From contig NZ_JAQMWQ010000010.1 of assembly GCF_030403775.1 (NCBI RefSeq), positions 1 through 64,000 of the forward strand: a DNA stretch of 64,000 nucleotides, in the 5' to 3' direction. The position numbers and the translations under genes were made by a program. The notes under the pieces were generated by a model. The model was not told the DNA's origin. It did no database searches and saw nothing but the letters and a program-made list of their open reading frames with translations. Below, in pieces: positions 52,424 to 62,683 of this stretch. The DNA comes from Paenibacillus sp. BSR1-1 (GTDB taxonomy: Bacteria > Bacillota > Bacilli > Bacillales > Cytobacillaceae). Within the stretch, counting starts at the first letter, position 1, and each line of letters opens with the position of its first letter.

Positions 52424-53469
52424 GCGCAACCCAGCGGCAAATTGTATGGAGTGTCACCTTTTCCTTTCTAACTGCTATTATTGTCTCAGCCATTTTTCTG
52501 AATGTGTTCCCACTTTCGGACTGGTCCCAAGTATGGGAGCGCCATTTCATGGGGATTCCATTCATAGTTTTTATTCCAGCTTTTAGTATTGCAATAGGAA
52601 TTCTACTAGGCGCCTACTCTGGTGTTTTTTGGAGAAGACAGCTAGTGGATGTGGAGCAGGCATTACATCTGCTTGAAGAAGGAAAACAACATGAGGTAAA
52701 ACCAAAGCCTTCCTTAAGTGAAATTCAAAGTATCGCCAAGCGAATCGATAAAATAGGTAAACAAATGTCCGAGCAGGCAAAGCTCTCGCAGCGCCTTGCA
52801 ACGGAAAAAGTAGAAGATCTTGAATCGAAAATTCAAGAAATTATTGAACAGGAACGGAATCGTCTTGCCCGCGAACTTCATGATTCCGTCAGCCAGCAAT
52901 TATTTGCGGCATCGATGATGATGTCGGCAATCAATGAAACAAAGGAACAAACCGAAGAAACGCGGGAAGCGAAACAATTGAAACTAGTAGAAGAAATGAT
53001 CCATCAATCCCAGCTTGAAATGAGGGCTCTCCTGCTTCATTTGCGGCCGGTTGCCCTAAAAAATAAGACCCTTCAGGAAGGAATTGAGGAGCTCTTAATC
53101 GAATTATCACAAAAGGTAACAATGGATATTAACTGGAAGGTGGAAGCTTTTCCGTTAGATAAAGGGGTAGAAGATCATCTTTTCCGGATCCTGCAAGAGT
53201 CGATATCAAACACACTAAGGCATGCAAAAGCAAATAAGCTCGAGGTCCTGATGATTAAAAGAGATGATCTTGTTATTTTAAGAATTGTCGATGATGGCAT
53301 AGGTTTTGAAGTGGATGAAATGAAAGCAGGCTCCTATGGAATGCAAAACATGCATGAGCGGGCGCTGGAAATTGGCGGTTCGTTAAAAGTGATTAGTGTA
53401 AAAAATAAAGGGACAAGGCTGGAAGTGAAGGTTCCGGTGATGGTAAATGGAGATGGTGTAAATGATTAG
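52420..53469 (+). CDS. liaS: LiaS-like sensor histidine kinase
   Basis: A 349-residue kinase with two helices (about 8-28 and 45-66), a HAMP/linker, HisKA_3 with [16 protein letters not shown], and HATPase ([20 protein letters not shown]). It detects cell-envelope damage, as by bacitracin-like agents, under LiaF control. Overlaps liaF and liaR by a few bases. Confidence 0.9.
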   Translation: MSATQRQIVWSVTFSFLTAIIVSAIFLNVFPLSDWSQVWERHFMGIPFIVFIPAFSIAIGILLGAYSGVFWRRQLVDVEQALHLLEEGKQHEVKPKPSLSEIQSIAKRIDKIGKQMSEQAKLSQRLATEKVEDLESKIQEIIEQERNRLARELHDSVSQQLFAASMMMSAINETKEQTEETREAKQLKLVEEMIHQSQLEMRALLLHLRPVALKNKTLQEGIEELLIELSQKVTMDINWKVEAFPLDKGVEDHLFRILQESISNTLRHAKANKLEVLMIKRDDLVILRIVDDGIGFEVDEMKAGSYGMQNMHERALEIGGSLKVISVKNKGTRLEVKVPVMVNGDGVND

Positions 53470-54094
53470 AGTAGTATTTGTAGATGATCATGAAATGGTG
53501 CGAATCGGGGTTTCTTCTTACCTTTCAGCACAGCCTGATATTGAGGTTGTTGGCGAGGCTGATAATGGAAAAAAAGGGGTGGAATTAGCACTAGAACTCC
53601 GCCCGGATATTATTTTAATGGATTTAGTCATGAAGGAAATGGATGGAATTGAGGCGACAAGGCAAATCGTTGAAAAATGGCCAGATGCAAAGGTCATAAT
53701 CGTGACAAGCTTCCTCGATGACGAAAAGGTCTACCCTGCCCTTGAGGCTGGAGCGACAAGCTACATGCTTAAGACCTCAAAAGCAAGCGAGATTGCCAAT
53801 GCCGTCCGCGCTACATACCATGGCCAGTCAGTATTAGAGCCAGAGGTAACCGGCAAAATGATGGTGAAAATGCGCCAGAAGACCCAGCACCTGCCACACG
53901 AAGACCTCACCAGCCGTGAACTAGAAATCTTACTTCTTATGGCCCAAGGGAAAACCAATCAGGAAATAGCCGATGAATTGTTTATCGCACTCAAAACTGT
54001 TAAAACCCATGTCAGCAATATTTTAAGCAAGCTAGATGTTCAGGACCGCACCCAGGCAGTAATCTATGCATTTAAACATTCCTTAATAAAGTAA
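53462..54094 (+). CDS. liaR: LiaR-like response regulator
   Basis: A 210-residue NarL-type regulator: receiver with Asp54-region [13 protein letters not shown] and LuxR HTH ([25 protein letters not shown] in parts, [12 protein letters not shown]). Last gene of the operon, overlapping liaS by 8 bases. Confidence 0.9.
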   Translation: MIRVVFVDDHEMVRIGVSSYLSAQPDIEVVGEADNGKKGVELALELRPDIILMDLVMKEMDGIEATRQIVEKWPDAKVIIVTSFLDDEKVYPALEAGATSYMLKTSKASEIANAVRATYHGQSVLEPEVTGKMMVKMRQKTQHLPHEDLTSRELEILLLMAQGKTNQEIADELFIALKTVKTHVSNILSKLDVQDRTQAVIYAFKHSLIK

Positions 54095-54102
54095 TTTTTA
54101 AA

Positions 54103-54140
54103 GGCTTTCCAATAATAAATTGGAGAGCTTTTTATTTTTT
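54103..54140 (+). terminator. Terminator of the lia operon
   Basis: GGCTTTCCAAT and ATTGGAGAGCT arms enclose AATAA, followed by T-runs. Confidence 0.85.
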
Positions 54141-54153
54141 TAGAAAAAAATAA

Positions 54154-54193
54154 TTGAAAATTATTCTCAATAAATATATGATAATGATTATCA
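54154..54193 (+). promoter_or_regulatory. efe promoter with two Fur boxes
   Basis: TTGAAA (54154-54159), 17 bases, TATGAT (54177-54182) is a near-ideal sigma-A promoter. TGATAATGATTATCA (54179-54193) is a perfect Fur box over the -10 and start; TGAAAATTATTCTCA (54155-54169) is a second, weaker box over the -35. Iron-bound Fur would block both. Confidence 0.88.
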
Positions 54194-54220
54194 TTGTTAT
54201 TTAAGCGGAGGTTTTTTTAT

Positions 54221-55069
54221 ATGAAATTATTAAAAGTATCTGGAGTTCTAATTTTATCTAGCAGTCTATTATTTGGCTGTTCTAATACGGACAACAATTC
54301 AACTGCAGAAAAAGCAAAAGAAACAAAGGATAAATCAGCAGAAGCTTTTAAAGGGGTAACAGATGATTACCGCCAATATGCTATAGGTGAAATTGAAGAA
54401 TTTGTAAAGGCAACAGAAACTTTTACCACTGCAGTTAAAAGCGGTGATATTGAAAAAGCGAAAGAGCTATATGGAACATCTAGGATGCATTATGAGCGTG
54501 CCGAACCAATTGCAGAAGTTTTCGGGGATCTCGATCCTAAAATTGATGCGCGGGAAGGGGATGTGCCTGAGGCAGAATGGACAGGATACCACCGTATCGA
54601 AAAAGGATTGTGGGTTGAAAACACCACAAAAGGTTACGAGCAGTATGCTGACCAGCTGATGAAAGATGTGAATCTCTTAAGGGCTAAGGTAGATACTGTT
54701 GATGTAACACCAGAGCTATTAATTACAGGAGCGGTTGATCTTTTAAATGAAGTATCAACCTCCAAGGTCACCGGAGAAGAAGATCGATATTCTCATACCG
54801 ATTTATACGACTTTGCAGCAAATGTCGAGGGTGCGGAAAAAATCTATCAGCTTCTTAATCCGGTATTAACGAAAAAGGATGCGGCACTTTCAAAGGATAT
54901 TCAATCCAAGTTTGATAATGTTTATAATCTATTAAACAAGCATAAAAAGGATACTGGTTATAAATCTTACACTGATTTATCTCAAGCGGAAGTAAAGGAG
55001 CTTAGTCAGGCTATCGATGCTCTGGCTGAACCACTTTCTCAAATTGGAATTGTAACGGAGGCGTCCTAA
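54221..55069 (+). CDS. efeO: EfeO/EfeM-type iron-uptake lipoprotein
   Basis: A 282-residue lipoprotein (lipobox LLFGC, Cys20) with an imelysin/M75 domain including the HxxE motif in GYHRIEKGLW. It lacks the N-terminal cupredoxin domain of E. coli EfeO and so is of the short EfeM type. It delivers iron to EfeU. ATG 54221 follows GCGGAGG. First gene of the Fur-regulated operon. Confidence 0.9.
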   Translation: MKLLKVSGVLILSSSLLFGCSNTDNNSTAEKAKETKDKSAEAFKGVTDDYRQYAIGEIEEFVKATETFTTAVKSGDIEKAKELYGTSRMHYERAEPIAEVFGDLDPKIDAREGDVPEAEWTGYHRIEKGLWVENTTKGYEQYADQLMKDVNLLRAKVDTVDVTPELLITGAVDLLNEVSTSKVTGEEDRYSHTDLYDFAANVEGAEKIYQLLNPVLTKKDAALSKDIQSKFDNVYNLLNKHKKDTGYKSYTDLSQAEVKELSQAIDALAEPLSQIGIVTEAS

Positions 55070-56356
55070 TTGACTAATAATCCAAACAGCATAGAAACAC
55101 CTAATGAAAAAAAGATTTCGAGACGAGATGTCCTGAAAACAGCAGGTGTTGGCGGGGTGGGGGTGCTACTAGGAGCATCAGGATTTGGCGGCTTGCTCTC
55201 CATGACCGAAAGCAAGGCCGTTACAAAAGAATCTGCTGAAATCGTCTCGTTTTATGGGAAACACCAAAGCGGTATTACAACAAAAGCACAAAACCATATA
55301 TATTTTGTTTCTTTAGATGTGACAACATCAAAAAAAGAAGATTTGATAAAACTATTCAAAGATTGGACAAAGGCCTCGGCACTAATGACTGAAGGGAAGA
55401 CAGTTGGTGAACTTTCCAGCAATGAGTTTCTTCCACCTAAGGATACAGGGGAGGCGGCAGGATTATCTCCATCGAATTTGACGATTACCTTTGGAGTCGG
55501 ACCGAGTCTTTTTGTAAAAAATAATCAGGATCGTTTTCGGTTAAAGCAGAAGCAGCCCAAGGAATTAGTCGATCTTCCGAAATTCCCGCTCGATGCTTTA
55601 GAAGAGGAGTGGACAGGCGGAGATCTCTGTATCCAGGCATGCGCGGATGATTTGCAGGTGGCCTTTCATGCTATCAGAAACTTGATCAGGATTGCTCGGG
55701 GAAAAGCCATATTACGCTGGGCTCAGACAGGCTTCCAGCGGAGCAAGCAGGCTGATACAAAAAATGAAACACCTAGGAACTTGTTTGGCTTTAAAGACGG
55801 AACAATAAACCCGGATGTGAATAGCGAAAAAGAAATGAACGAAATTGTATGGGTGCAGCCAGGAGATGGTCCCAATTGGCTTGTGAATGGCAGTTATCTC
55901 GTTGTCCGCCGTATTCAAATGTTTATTGAAGTGTGGGACCGCACATTATTAAAAGAACAGGAGAATACCTTTGGACGCCACCGTGTAAGTGGTGCGCCTC
56001 TAGGTCAAAAAAATGAATTTGATAAACCCGATTTCAATCACAAAGATGAAAACGGACAAGTTTTTATTCCTGCTGATTCACACTTCCGGCTATCTAGAGG
56101 GGATGGGACACAAAAAATTCTTCGCAGGGGCTTTTCCTACTCTGATGGTATGGATGTAAAAACTGGTGCCCTAGATGCAGGCCTCCTTTTCGTGGGTTTT
56201 CAGCGGACGCCAAGCAGACAATTTATCCCTATTCAAACTCGATTGTCGAACATGGATAAATTAAACGAATATATTTCACACCGCGGCAGTGCCATTTTCG
56301 CTTGCCTGCCTGGAACAAAACAGGGCGGTTTTATTGGAGAGACACTATTTAATTAG
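55070..56356 (+). CDS. efeB: EfeB, Tat-exported DyP-type haem peroxidase
   Basis: A 428-residue protein. The Tat motif SRRDVLKTAG (about 18-27) precedes a hydrophobic stretch. DyP features include FGFKDGTINPD (GxxDG distal motif) and a proximal-His region ENTFGRHRVSGAPL. It oxidises Fe(II) or acts on haem outside the membrane. It begins with TTG directly after efeO, with GGAGG upstream. Confidence 0.92.
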   Translation: MTNNPNSIETPNEKKISRRDVLKTAGVGGVGVLLGASGFGGLLSMTESKAVTKESAEIVSFYGKHQSGITTKAQNHIYFVSLDVTTSKKEDLIKLFKDWTKASALMTEGKTVGELSSNEFLPPKDTGEAAGLSPSNLTITFGVGPSLFVKNNQDRFRLKQKQPKELVDLPKFPLDALEEEWTGGDLCIQACADDLQVAFHAIRNLIRIARGKAILRWAQTGFQRSKQADTKNETPRNLFGFKDGTINPDVNSEKEMNEIVWVQPGDGPNWLVNGSYLVVRRIQMFIEVWDRTLLKEQENTFGRHRVSGAPLGQKNEFDKPDFNHKDENGQVFIPADSHFRLSRGDGTQKILRRGFSYSDGMDVKTGALDAGLLFVGFQRTPSRQFIPIQTRLSNMDKLNEYISHRGSAIFACLPGTKQGGFIGETLFN

Positions 56357-56389
56357 TGTTTTTCCTTTTATAGAGGAGAGAGAGTTATT

Positions 56390-58135
56390 ATGCAAAAATT
56401 ATTGAAGCCATTTCTATTCCTGACGATATTATTTGTGTTTTTGCAAGCGGTACAACCAGTTTCATCTGCAGAAAATCATGATGAGCTTTTTGTCCTGATT
56501 GGCGATAGTTTAATGAAGGCGAAAGATGGTGATAGGGGAACTGTTGCCAAAAACATGGAACAATTCGCAAGTGAATGGGTTTCCATTAAAAAATCAGACA
56601 GTAAGCAGGCAAAAAAGGTGGACGAAAACCTTAATAAGGTTCAAAGTTTACTAGCCAAAGAGAATGTGGATAAAGAGGCTCTTTCAAGAAGCCTTTCGGC
56701 TCTGTCAAGTTCAGTTGTTTTGTATGATCAGGAACAAAATCCAGAAGATAAGGCAAAAGGGAAAGAGCAAGTAAAACAGATGCTTACAATAACCGCGAAA
56801 TTAAAGGAGTCGATTAAGGAGGGGAATCTATTAACCTTAAAGGCTGAATACCAGTCGCTCCTAAATCAATGGAATGCATCAGAAAAGATTGTTCATGATG
56901 AAAGTATTGTGACATATGGGAATATCGAAAAATACATGGCATTAATCCGCATCGCTATTACCCAAAACCCAGCGGATCTTAAAAAGGCTGAAACGAATGT
57001 AGACCAATTAACCAAAGTCGTGGAGAATTTTTTAGCTGGCAAGGTTACGAAGCAGGTAAAAGGGGAATATTCGTTATCAGACCTGACGGCATTATTAAGT
57101 AAGGCGGAGAATGAAATTTCTGACAAGGATTATCAAACTGCTATCAGTCATTTAAATGAAATTCTCGATATCTGGCCCATGGTTGAAGGGGATGTGTCAA
57201 CAAAGGACAACAAACTGTACAGCGATATTGAAACGAAAGTTCCTGCCGCTATCAGTATATTAAGCTCCAAAAAAGTAAATGAATCAAAAGCACTTACGAT
57301 CGTAGAGGACTTAAACTCACGACTTGCTCCATTAACGAGCAAAACCGATTATTCTTTATGGGATGCGGCACTTATTTTATTACGTGAAGGGTTAGAAGGG
57401 CTGCTGATCATTGCCACCCTAATCGCTTTCTTAAAGAAAATGGGCCAGCAGACTAAACAAAAATGGATTTGGGCTGGAGTTGCGGCAGGCGTGCTGGCAA
57501 GTGCAGTGCTTGCAGTCATTATCAATATTGTCTTTACAAAGATTACAGCAGCGTCAAGCCGGGAGTATATTGAAGGCATAACGGGTGTTATAGCGGTTGT
57601 CATGATGCTGACGATTGGGGCATGGCTTCATAATAAATCAAGTATTGGGAATTGGAATAAGTATATAAATCACCAGATGCAAGATGCAATAGCAAGAGGA
57701 AGCCTACTTTCTTTTGCGTTTATCAGCTTTTTGTCTGTTTTTCGTGAAGGTGCAGAGACCATCATTTTTTACGCGGGGATAACCCCATATATAAGCCTGC
57801 AGCAGTTAATCTTGGGGGTACTTCTAGCTGTAGGATTATTAGTGATTGTCGGATTTGCGATTATTCACTACAGTGTAAAAATTCCCATCCGCTTATTCTT
57901 TAAGGCTGCAACTTTATTAATATATTTCTTAGCCTTTAAAATACTGGGAATTAGCCTCCATGCCTTACAGGTTTCAAATGTACTTTCCACCAGTACTGTA
58001 CAAAATCTTCCGTTCATAGATTGGATGGGATTATATCCAACCTGGGAAACCACATTAACTCAAGCTCTGTTAGTAGCTGTCATCATTCTAATGACATGGA
58101 CGGTTAAGAAGCGCGCGGTTACAACAAATATTTAA
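56390..58135 (+). CDS. efeU: EfeU, FTR1-type iron permease
   Basis: A 581-residue protein: signal peptide 1-26, a helical extracellular domain to about 320, then seven helices of the FTR1 family with the two iron-site motifs REGLEG and REGAE. Longer than E. coli EfeU because of the N-terminal domain, as usual in Firmicutes. GAGGAGAG precedes ATG. Completes the ferrous iron uptake system. Confidence 0.92.
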   Translation: MQKLLKPFLFLTILFVFLQAVQPVSSAENHDELFVLIGDSLMKAKDGDRGTVAKNMEQFASEWVSIKKSDSKQAKKVDENLNKVQSLLAKENVDKEALSRSLSALSSSVVLYDQEQNPEDKAKGKEQVKQMLTITAKLKESIKEGNLLTLKAEYQSLLNQWNASEKIVHDESIVTYGNIEKYMALIRIAITQNPADLKKAETNVDQLTKVVENFLAGKVTKQVKGEYSLSDLTALLSKAENEISDKDYQTAISHLNEILDIWPMVEGDVSTKDNKLYSDIETKVPAAISILSSKKVNESKALTIVEDLNSRLAPLTSKTDYSLWDAALILLREGLEGLLIIATLIAFLKKMGQQTKQKWIWAGVAAGVLASAVLAVIINIVFTKITAASSREYIEGITGVIAVVMMLTIGAWLHNKSSIGNWNKYINHQMQDAIARGSLLSFAFISFLSVFREGAETIIFYAGITPYISLQQLILGVLLAVGLLVIVGFAIIHYSVKIPIRLFFKAATLLIYFLAFKILGISLHALQVSNVLSTSTVQNLPFIDWMGLYPTWETTLTQALLVAVIILMTWTVKKRAVTTNI

Positions 58136-58157
58136 AAGGGCGAAGGCCCTTTTTTTG
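58136..58157 (+). terminator. Terminator of the efe operon
   Basis: AAGGGC and GGCCCTT arms with a tiny loop and seven Ts. Confidence 0.85.
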
Positions 58158-58242
58158 TTGCCATAAAAAAATATTCTCCTAATATTCATGGAACTTGTCT
58201 CATAAGTTATAGAGTGATATTAAAAAAAGGGAGAATAAAAAA

Positions 58243-59571
58243 TTGGCTATTTACTACAAGAGTGTGTTCTTTTTAGCGGCTTCTGCATTTTTGGGTGAAG
58301 GAATTGAGTTCATAGTAAATATGATTCTGGCAAGAGAGTTGGGAACACACGGTTTAGGGCTTTATATGTCCATTCTGCCGACGATTTTTTTAATTGTCCT
58401 GCTTTCGAGCTTCGAACTGCAAGTCTCGATTTCAAAATTTATTGCTGAACGGGAAGAACGCTATCACCGAAATATTCTTTATCATGCCATTACAATCACT
58501 ATTATCTTTACAAGTATTCTATTTTTATTGGCAACCGTGATTATCCCGTTCATCCCGATTTTTAAAACGTACCATCCTTATGTAAAATGGTTTGTCATGA
58601 TTCTCATTCCGGTTATTTCCTTTACTTCGGTAGCAAGAGGTTATTTTATGGGAAAGCAGCAGATGGGAAAAATTGCCATTTCCAACTTCCTAAGGAAAGT
58701 CGTGCAGCTTGCCGGCCTATTTATCCTATTTCGATTCCTTGCCTTTGACTCAGAAAGAGCTCTACTGATTGCTATTGGCACATTAATTGGCAGTGAAATC
58801 GTTGTTTTCCTTTACCTCATTTACATGTTTATCATTCAATTTCAACAAATCAAGCGCAGGCCTTTTTCCAATCTAAATCGTAAGGCCGTTCGGAAAAATT
58901 TAATGGCCGTTTCAATACCGACGACAGGGATGCGCTTGTTTTCTGCCTTTACCAACGCCATTCAACCGTTCGTCATTAAAGCAGCATTAGTGCACGCTGG
59001 AATGACGGAAAAACTTGCCACCGAGCATTTTGGGATGCTGATGGGTGTGGCGATGTCGATTGGCTTCTTTCCAGCTTTTATTGCTCATTCGCTATTAGTT
59101 GTTCTCATCCCTGCTGTCTCGAAGGCCCATTCCGAGCGAGATTATCCAGCCTTACAAAAAATGCTGCAGCAGGTGATGAAGCTTACCCTTTTGTACGGTG
59201 TTGCAGCAGTCACCATTTTCTATTTTTATGCTCCTGAATTAACGTCCCTTTTCTTTAAATCGGAAACACCTGCAATCTTTCTGCAATTACTATGGCCTTT
59301 TTTCTTGTTCCATTTCTTTATTATGCCAATGCAGGCTTTTATGATCGGTTTAGACATGATTAAAGAAGCGTTTATTCATATTATTTGGTCAACCGTCATC
59401 TCCTTTGGACTTATTCTTTGGCTTGGTTCTCAAGCGGAGTGGGGAATGAATGGAGTTATTATTGGAATGAATACGGGTTCTGTCTTATTAGCGATGATGC
59501 ATTATTTAACCATTTGCAAGAAAATAGGCTTTTCTATTTTTATGAAGGGGCTTATTCAAAAAGAGCAGTAA
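58243..59571 (+). CDS. Polysaccharide-type flippase (SpoVB/YtgP-like)
   Basis: A 442-residue MOP-superfamily flippase with 12-14 helices (FLGEGIEFIVNMILARELG, GRGYFMGKQQM-like ARGYFMGKQQMGK). SpoVB/MurJ-type proteins move lipid-linked wall precursors. TTG 58243 follows AAAGGGAG. Not in a polysaccharide cluster. Exact substrate unknown. Confidence 0.82.
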   Translation: MAIYYKSVFFLAASAFLGEGIEFIVNMILARELGTHGLGLYMSILPTIFLIVLLSSFELQVSISKFIAEREERYHRNILYHAITITIIFTSILFLLATVIIPFIPIFKTYHPYVKWFVMILIPVISFTSVARGYFMGKQQMGKIAISNFLRKVVQLAGLFILFRFLAFDSERALLIAIGTLIGSEIVVFLYLIYMFIIQFQQIKRRPFSNLNRKAVRKNLMAVSIPTTGMRLFSAFTNAIQPFVIKAALVHAGMTEKLATEHFGMLMGVAMSIGFFPAFIAHSLLVVLIPAVSKAHSERDYPALQKMLQQVMKLTLLYGVAAVTIFYFYAPELTSLFFKSETPAIFLQLLWPFFLFHFFIMPMQAFMIGLDMIKEAFIHIIWSTVISFGLILWLGSQAEWGMNGVIIGMNTGSVLLAMMHYLTICKKIGFSIFMKGLIQKEQ

Positions 59572-59656
59572 TTTAATGATGGGGTGTAGGGGTCAGTACC
59601 ATCCTTTCCGTCTAATAAAGTAGGTATTATTTTATTGAAGGGAAGGATGGAATGAA

Positions 59657-60175
59657 ATGGGTAAAGGGTTTGTTCAAACATTTGAAGAATTAATAATAGA
59701 ACATGGGCCAGCCATTTTTAACTATATTTTATCGTTAGTGAAACAAAAGGAACTTACCGAAGACCTTTATCAAGAGGTGTTACTTTCTGCTTATTTGGCA
59801 TATCCTGCAGTAAAGGAGCATTCAAAGTATAAAAACTGGTTGTTTACTATTGCAGTAAATAAATGCCGAGATTATTGGCGTAAAGAAAACAAGTCCAAAT
59901 TATTCTGGAAGGAAGAGGTTTATTCCTACTCAGCCTCTGCTTATTGCTCTCCTATTCCTGAAGAGGAAGTCCTACATAAATTTTCCGCTAAACAAATGGC
60001 TGAAAAAGTAAACCTCCTGCCTGAAATTTATCGTAAACCTATTTATCTTTATTACTATCAAGATTTAACTCTAGATGAAATTGCGCGAAAGAGTAATCTG
60101 CCGATGTCTACGGTAAAAACTAGGATGAAACGAGCGAAGGAACGACTGCGGCCCAAAGTGCAATCTTTCGCTTGA
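59657..60175 (+). CDS. ECF-type RNA polymerase sigma factor, orphan
   Basis: A 172-residue sigma factor with region 2 (YNYILSLVKQ-like FNYILSLVKQ, DLYQEVLLSAY, NWLFTIAVNKCRDYWRK) and region 4 (LPEIYRKPIYLYYYQDLTLDEIA in parts, STVKTRMKRAKERL). No anti-sigma gene follows; the next gene is a phenylalanine hydroxylase 41 bases away. Function unknown. Confidence 0.88.
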   Translation: MGKGFVQTFEELIIEHGPAIFNYILSLVKQKELTEDLYQEVLLSAYLAYPAVKEHSKYKNWLFTIAVNKCRDYWRKENKSKLFWKEEVYSYSASAYCSPIPEEEVLHKFSAKQMAEKVNLLPEIYRKPIYLYYYQDLTLDEIARKSNLPMSTVKTRMKRAKERLRPKVQSFA

Positions 60176-60216
60176 TGCTCCTTTTTAAACAATTCACTTA
60201 GAGGAGAATGTTCACG

Positions 60217-61956
60217 ATGACTGGTAATGGCACAAAAGAAATCCCTGCACATTTAAAGCCGTTTATTTCCAAACAATACTACGATCGCTATACGCCCATC
60301 GAACATGCAGTCTGGCGATTTGTAATGAAGCAAAATCACTATTTTTTGAAACAAATTGCGCATCCAGCCTATGTAAATGGCCTCCGAGATTCTGGTATCA
60401 AAACCGAATCGATTCCAAAGGTAGAGGATATGAATACGAGCTTGGCAAAAGTCGGCTGGGGGGCCGTTACGATTGATGGCTTGATTCCAGGCTCGGCCTT
60501 TTATGGTTTTTTAGCAAACGGCCTTTTACCGATTGCCACAGAAATAAGGAATATCCAAAACATTGCGTATACGCCGGCACCTGATATGCTTCATGAAGCA
60601 GCAGGGCATGCCCCGATTTTATTAGATGAATCTTACAGGGACTTCGTTAAGAAAATTGGAGAAATGGGCGCGAAAGCCCTGTCCAGTAAAGAAAAACTAG
60701 AGGTATTTATGGCGGTTCGCCATCTAACGATAGTCGCAGAGGACCCAAAGTCAACACCGGAGCAGGTGAAAGCTGCGGAACAACAAGTGGCTGAGTCTAG
60801 AAAGAAGGTAAAAGGATTATCAGAATCTGACCAAGTATCACGGCTTTTTTGGTGGACTGTTGAATATGGATTAATTGGCGAATTAGATAATCCAATAATT
60901 TATGGTGCTGGCTTGCTATCTTCAGTAGGTGAAAGTCAAAGCTGTTTAAAGGAAGATGTAAGAAAAATTCCTTTTTCCGTTGAGGAATGTACGAAAACTC
61001 CTTATGATGTGACAAAGCCGCAGCCGCAATTATTTGTTTGTAAAAGCTTTGATGATTTAGTTGCTAAGATTGATGAATTTGCTAATACGATGGCATTTCG
61101 AAAAGGCGGGACAGAAAGTCTTGAAAAGGCATTAACGACTGAAAATACAGCTACGATGGTTTTCTCTTCTGGTTTGCAGGTAACTGGCACAGTTGCAGAT
61201 ATTTTGAAGGATGATACAGGAGAGGCTGTTTATTTCCGCACTGCAGGACCTACTGCTTTATCCTGCGATAACCAACAATTAGCAGGCCATGGCACCGAAA
61301 CACACCGGAAAGGCTTTGGAACGCCAATAGGTAAATTAAAAGGTGATATTGTCCTTGAGGACTGTTCAATAGAGCAATTAAATGCCCTAGGGATCATAGA
61401 AGAAAAGGAAGCAGTTTTAAACTTTCAAAGCGGGGTTAAGGTAGAAGGTGTCGTTAAGAGTATTTTGTACTCAGAGGATAAACCTATCATTATTTCCTTC
61501 AAGGATTGTACAGTGACCTATAAGGACAAAGTTCTTTTTGAAAAAGCATGGGGAACCTTCGATATGGCTGTTGGGTCAAGAATTACCTCCGTCTTTGCCG
61601 GTGCTGCCGATCCTAACAATTATTTTGAAATTAAATCAAATGAGGAAATCGAGGATGAAATGGATCAGCCAAGCTGGAGTGAGCTTGAGGGGTTATATGA
61701 AAAGGTACGGAAGTTACGTGAGGCAGCCATTTGGAATGAACAGAGTTTATCCCAATTAAATGAAGTTTTAACTAAATTGGATCAAGATTATCCGCAGGAA
61801 TGGCTATTACGCTTGGAAATTTTAGAACTCTATAAAAATCATAATGGGAGTCATACCAATGTTGATAGAATTTTAAAAGTATTAAATAAAGCTGATTGGG
61901 AGCCATCTGTGAAACAAATGATTGGTCGTGGTCTGACTTTGCTTAACGGTAATTAA
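60217..61956 (+). CDS. phhA: Biopterin-dependent phenylalanine hydroxylase with long C-terminal region
   Basis: A 579-residue aromatic amino acid hydroxylase. The iron ligands are His126 and His131 in DMLHEAAGHAP and Glu216 in WWTVEYGLIGE. Proteobacterial PhhA is under 300 residues; here a catalytic half (to about 310) is followed by about 270 residues with repeated beta segments (SGLQVTGTVADIL, SGVKVEGVVKSIL) and a helical tail. ATG 60217 is 10 bases after GAGGAG. Likely converts Phe to Tyr. Confidence 0.88.
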   Translation: MTGNGTKEIPAHLKPFISKQYYDRYTPIEHAVWRFVMKQNHYFLKQIAHPAYVNGLRDSGIKTESIPKVEDMNTSLAKVGWGAVTIDGLIPGSAFYGFLANGLLPIATEIRNIQNIAYTPAPDMLHEAAGHAPILLDESYRDFVKKIGEMGAKALSSKEKLEVFMAVRHLTIVAEDPKSTPEQVKAAEQQVAESRKKVKGLSESDQVSRLFWWTVEYGLIGELDNPIIYGAGLLSSVGESQSCLKEDVRKIPFSVEECTKTPYDVTKPQPQLFVCKSFDDLVAKIDEFANTMAFRKGGTESLEKALTTENTATMVFSSGLQVTGTVADILKDDTGEAVYFRTAGPTALSCDNQQLAGHGTETHRKGFGTPIGKLKGDIVLEDCSIEQLNALGIIEEKEAVLNFQSGVKVEGVVKSILYSEDKPIIISFKDCTVTYKDKVLFEKAWGTFDMAVGSRITSVFAGAADPNNYFEIKSNEEIEDEMDQPSWSELEGLYEKVRKLREAAIWNEQSLSQLNEVLTKLDQDYPQEWLLRLEILELYKNHNGSHTNVDRILKVLNKADWEPSVKQMIGRGLTLLNGN

Positions 61957-61963
61957 CATCAAA

Positions 61964-61998
61964 AGGAGCTTGGGGTGCGACCCGAAGCTCCTAATTTT
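61964..61998. terminator. Terminator of phhA, shared with the BI-1 gene
   Basis: AGGAGCTTGGGGT and ACCCGAAGCTCCT pair around a short loop, followed by AATTTTTT. Confidence 0.88.
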
Positions 61999-62634
61999 TT
62001 AGTCTTTACTATTTAAAATTCCAAAGATACGGAGAATGCTGATAAATAGATTAATGAAGTCCAAATATAAGTTTAATGCCATCAAAGGCACTTCTTCTGC
62101 TCTAACTCCATACTGCTTCATGCGGCTGATATCAAAGAGAACGTACCCGCTGAAAACTAATACTCCGATAAATGAATAAGCAAGCATTCCAGTAGAGCTT
62201 AGTGGAAAGAAAATATTAAAAATTGAAATTGCTACTAATGAAAGCAAGGCAGCAAGTAGAAAACCACCTAAGAAAGAAAAGTTTTGTTTTGACTTTGCGG
62301 CGTAAATAGCAATACCAGAGAATACAACAGTAGTGCTTGCGAATGCCATTATAACGACGTTTGCGCCTGAAGTAGCTAGGTAGTAAGCAACGATTGGATA
62401 TAAGGTAATCCCTGAAATAAACGTGAAAAGATACAGGAATGAGTAAGACATTGCTTTTTTCCGTCTGACGAAGAATGCGATCATCAGCATGACAAATTCT
62501 AAAATGGCTAATGGCATAAACAGAGCGGGCGGTACAAATACTCCTGCCATGGTCCCTAAGAAGGCAATGGCTAGAGAAAAGGCAAACGTCCTTATAACAG
62601 ATGGCATAAATTCAACAGATGTTTGTGGATACAA
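61999..62634 (-). CDS. Bax inhibitor-1/YetJ family membrane protein
   Basis: A 211-residue protein with seven helices and the BI-1 C-terminal pattern VLFDISRMKQYG and LNLYLDFINLFISILRI. YetJ-like proteins are pH-gated calcium leak channels. TTG 62634 has GAGGTGA upstream. Confidence 0.88.
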   Translation of the reverse strand: MYPQTSVEFMPSVIRTFAFSLAIAFLGTMAGVFVPPALFMPLAILEFVMLMIAFFVRRKKAMSYSFLYLFTFISGITLYPIVAYYLATSGANVVIMAFASTTVVFSGIAIYAAKSKQNFSFLGGFLLAALLSLVAISIFNIFFPLSSTGMLAYSFIGVLVFSGYVLFDISRMKQYGVRAEEVPLMALNLYLDFINLFISILRIFGILNSKD

Positions 62635-62683
62635 TTTAGCTTCACCTCAAAATATTGTATTACTAAGTTATACGTAAAAGTGG

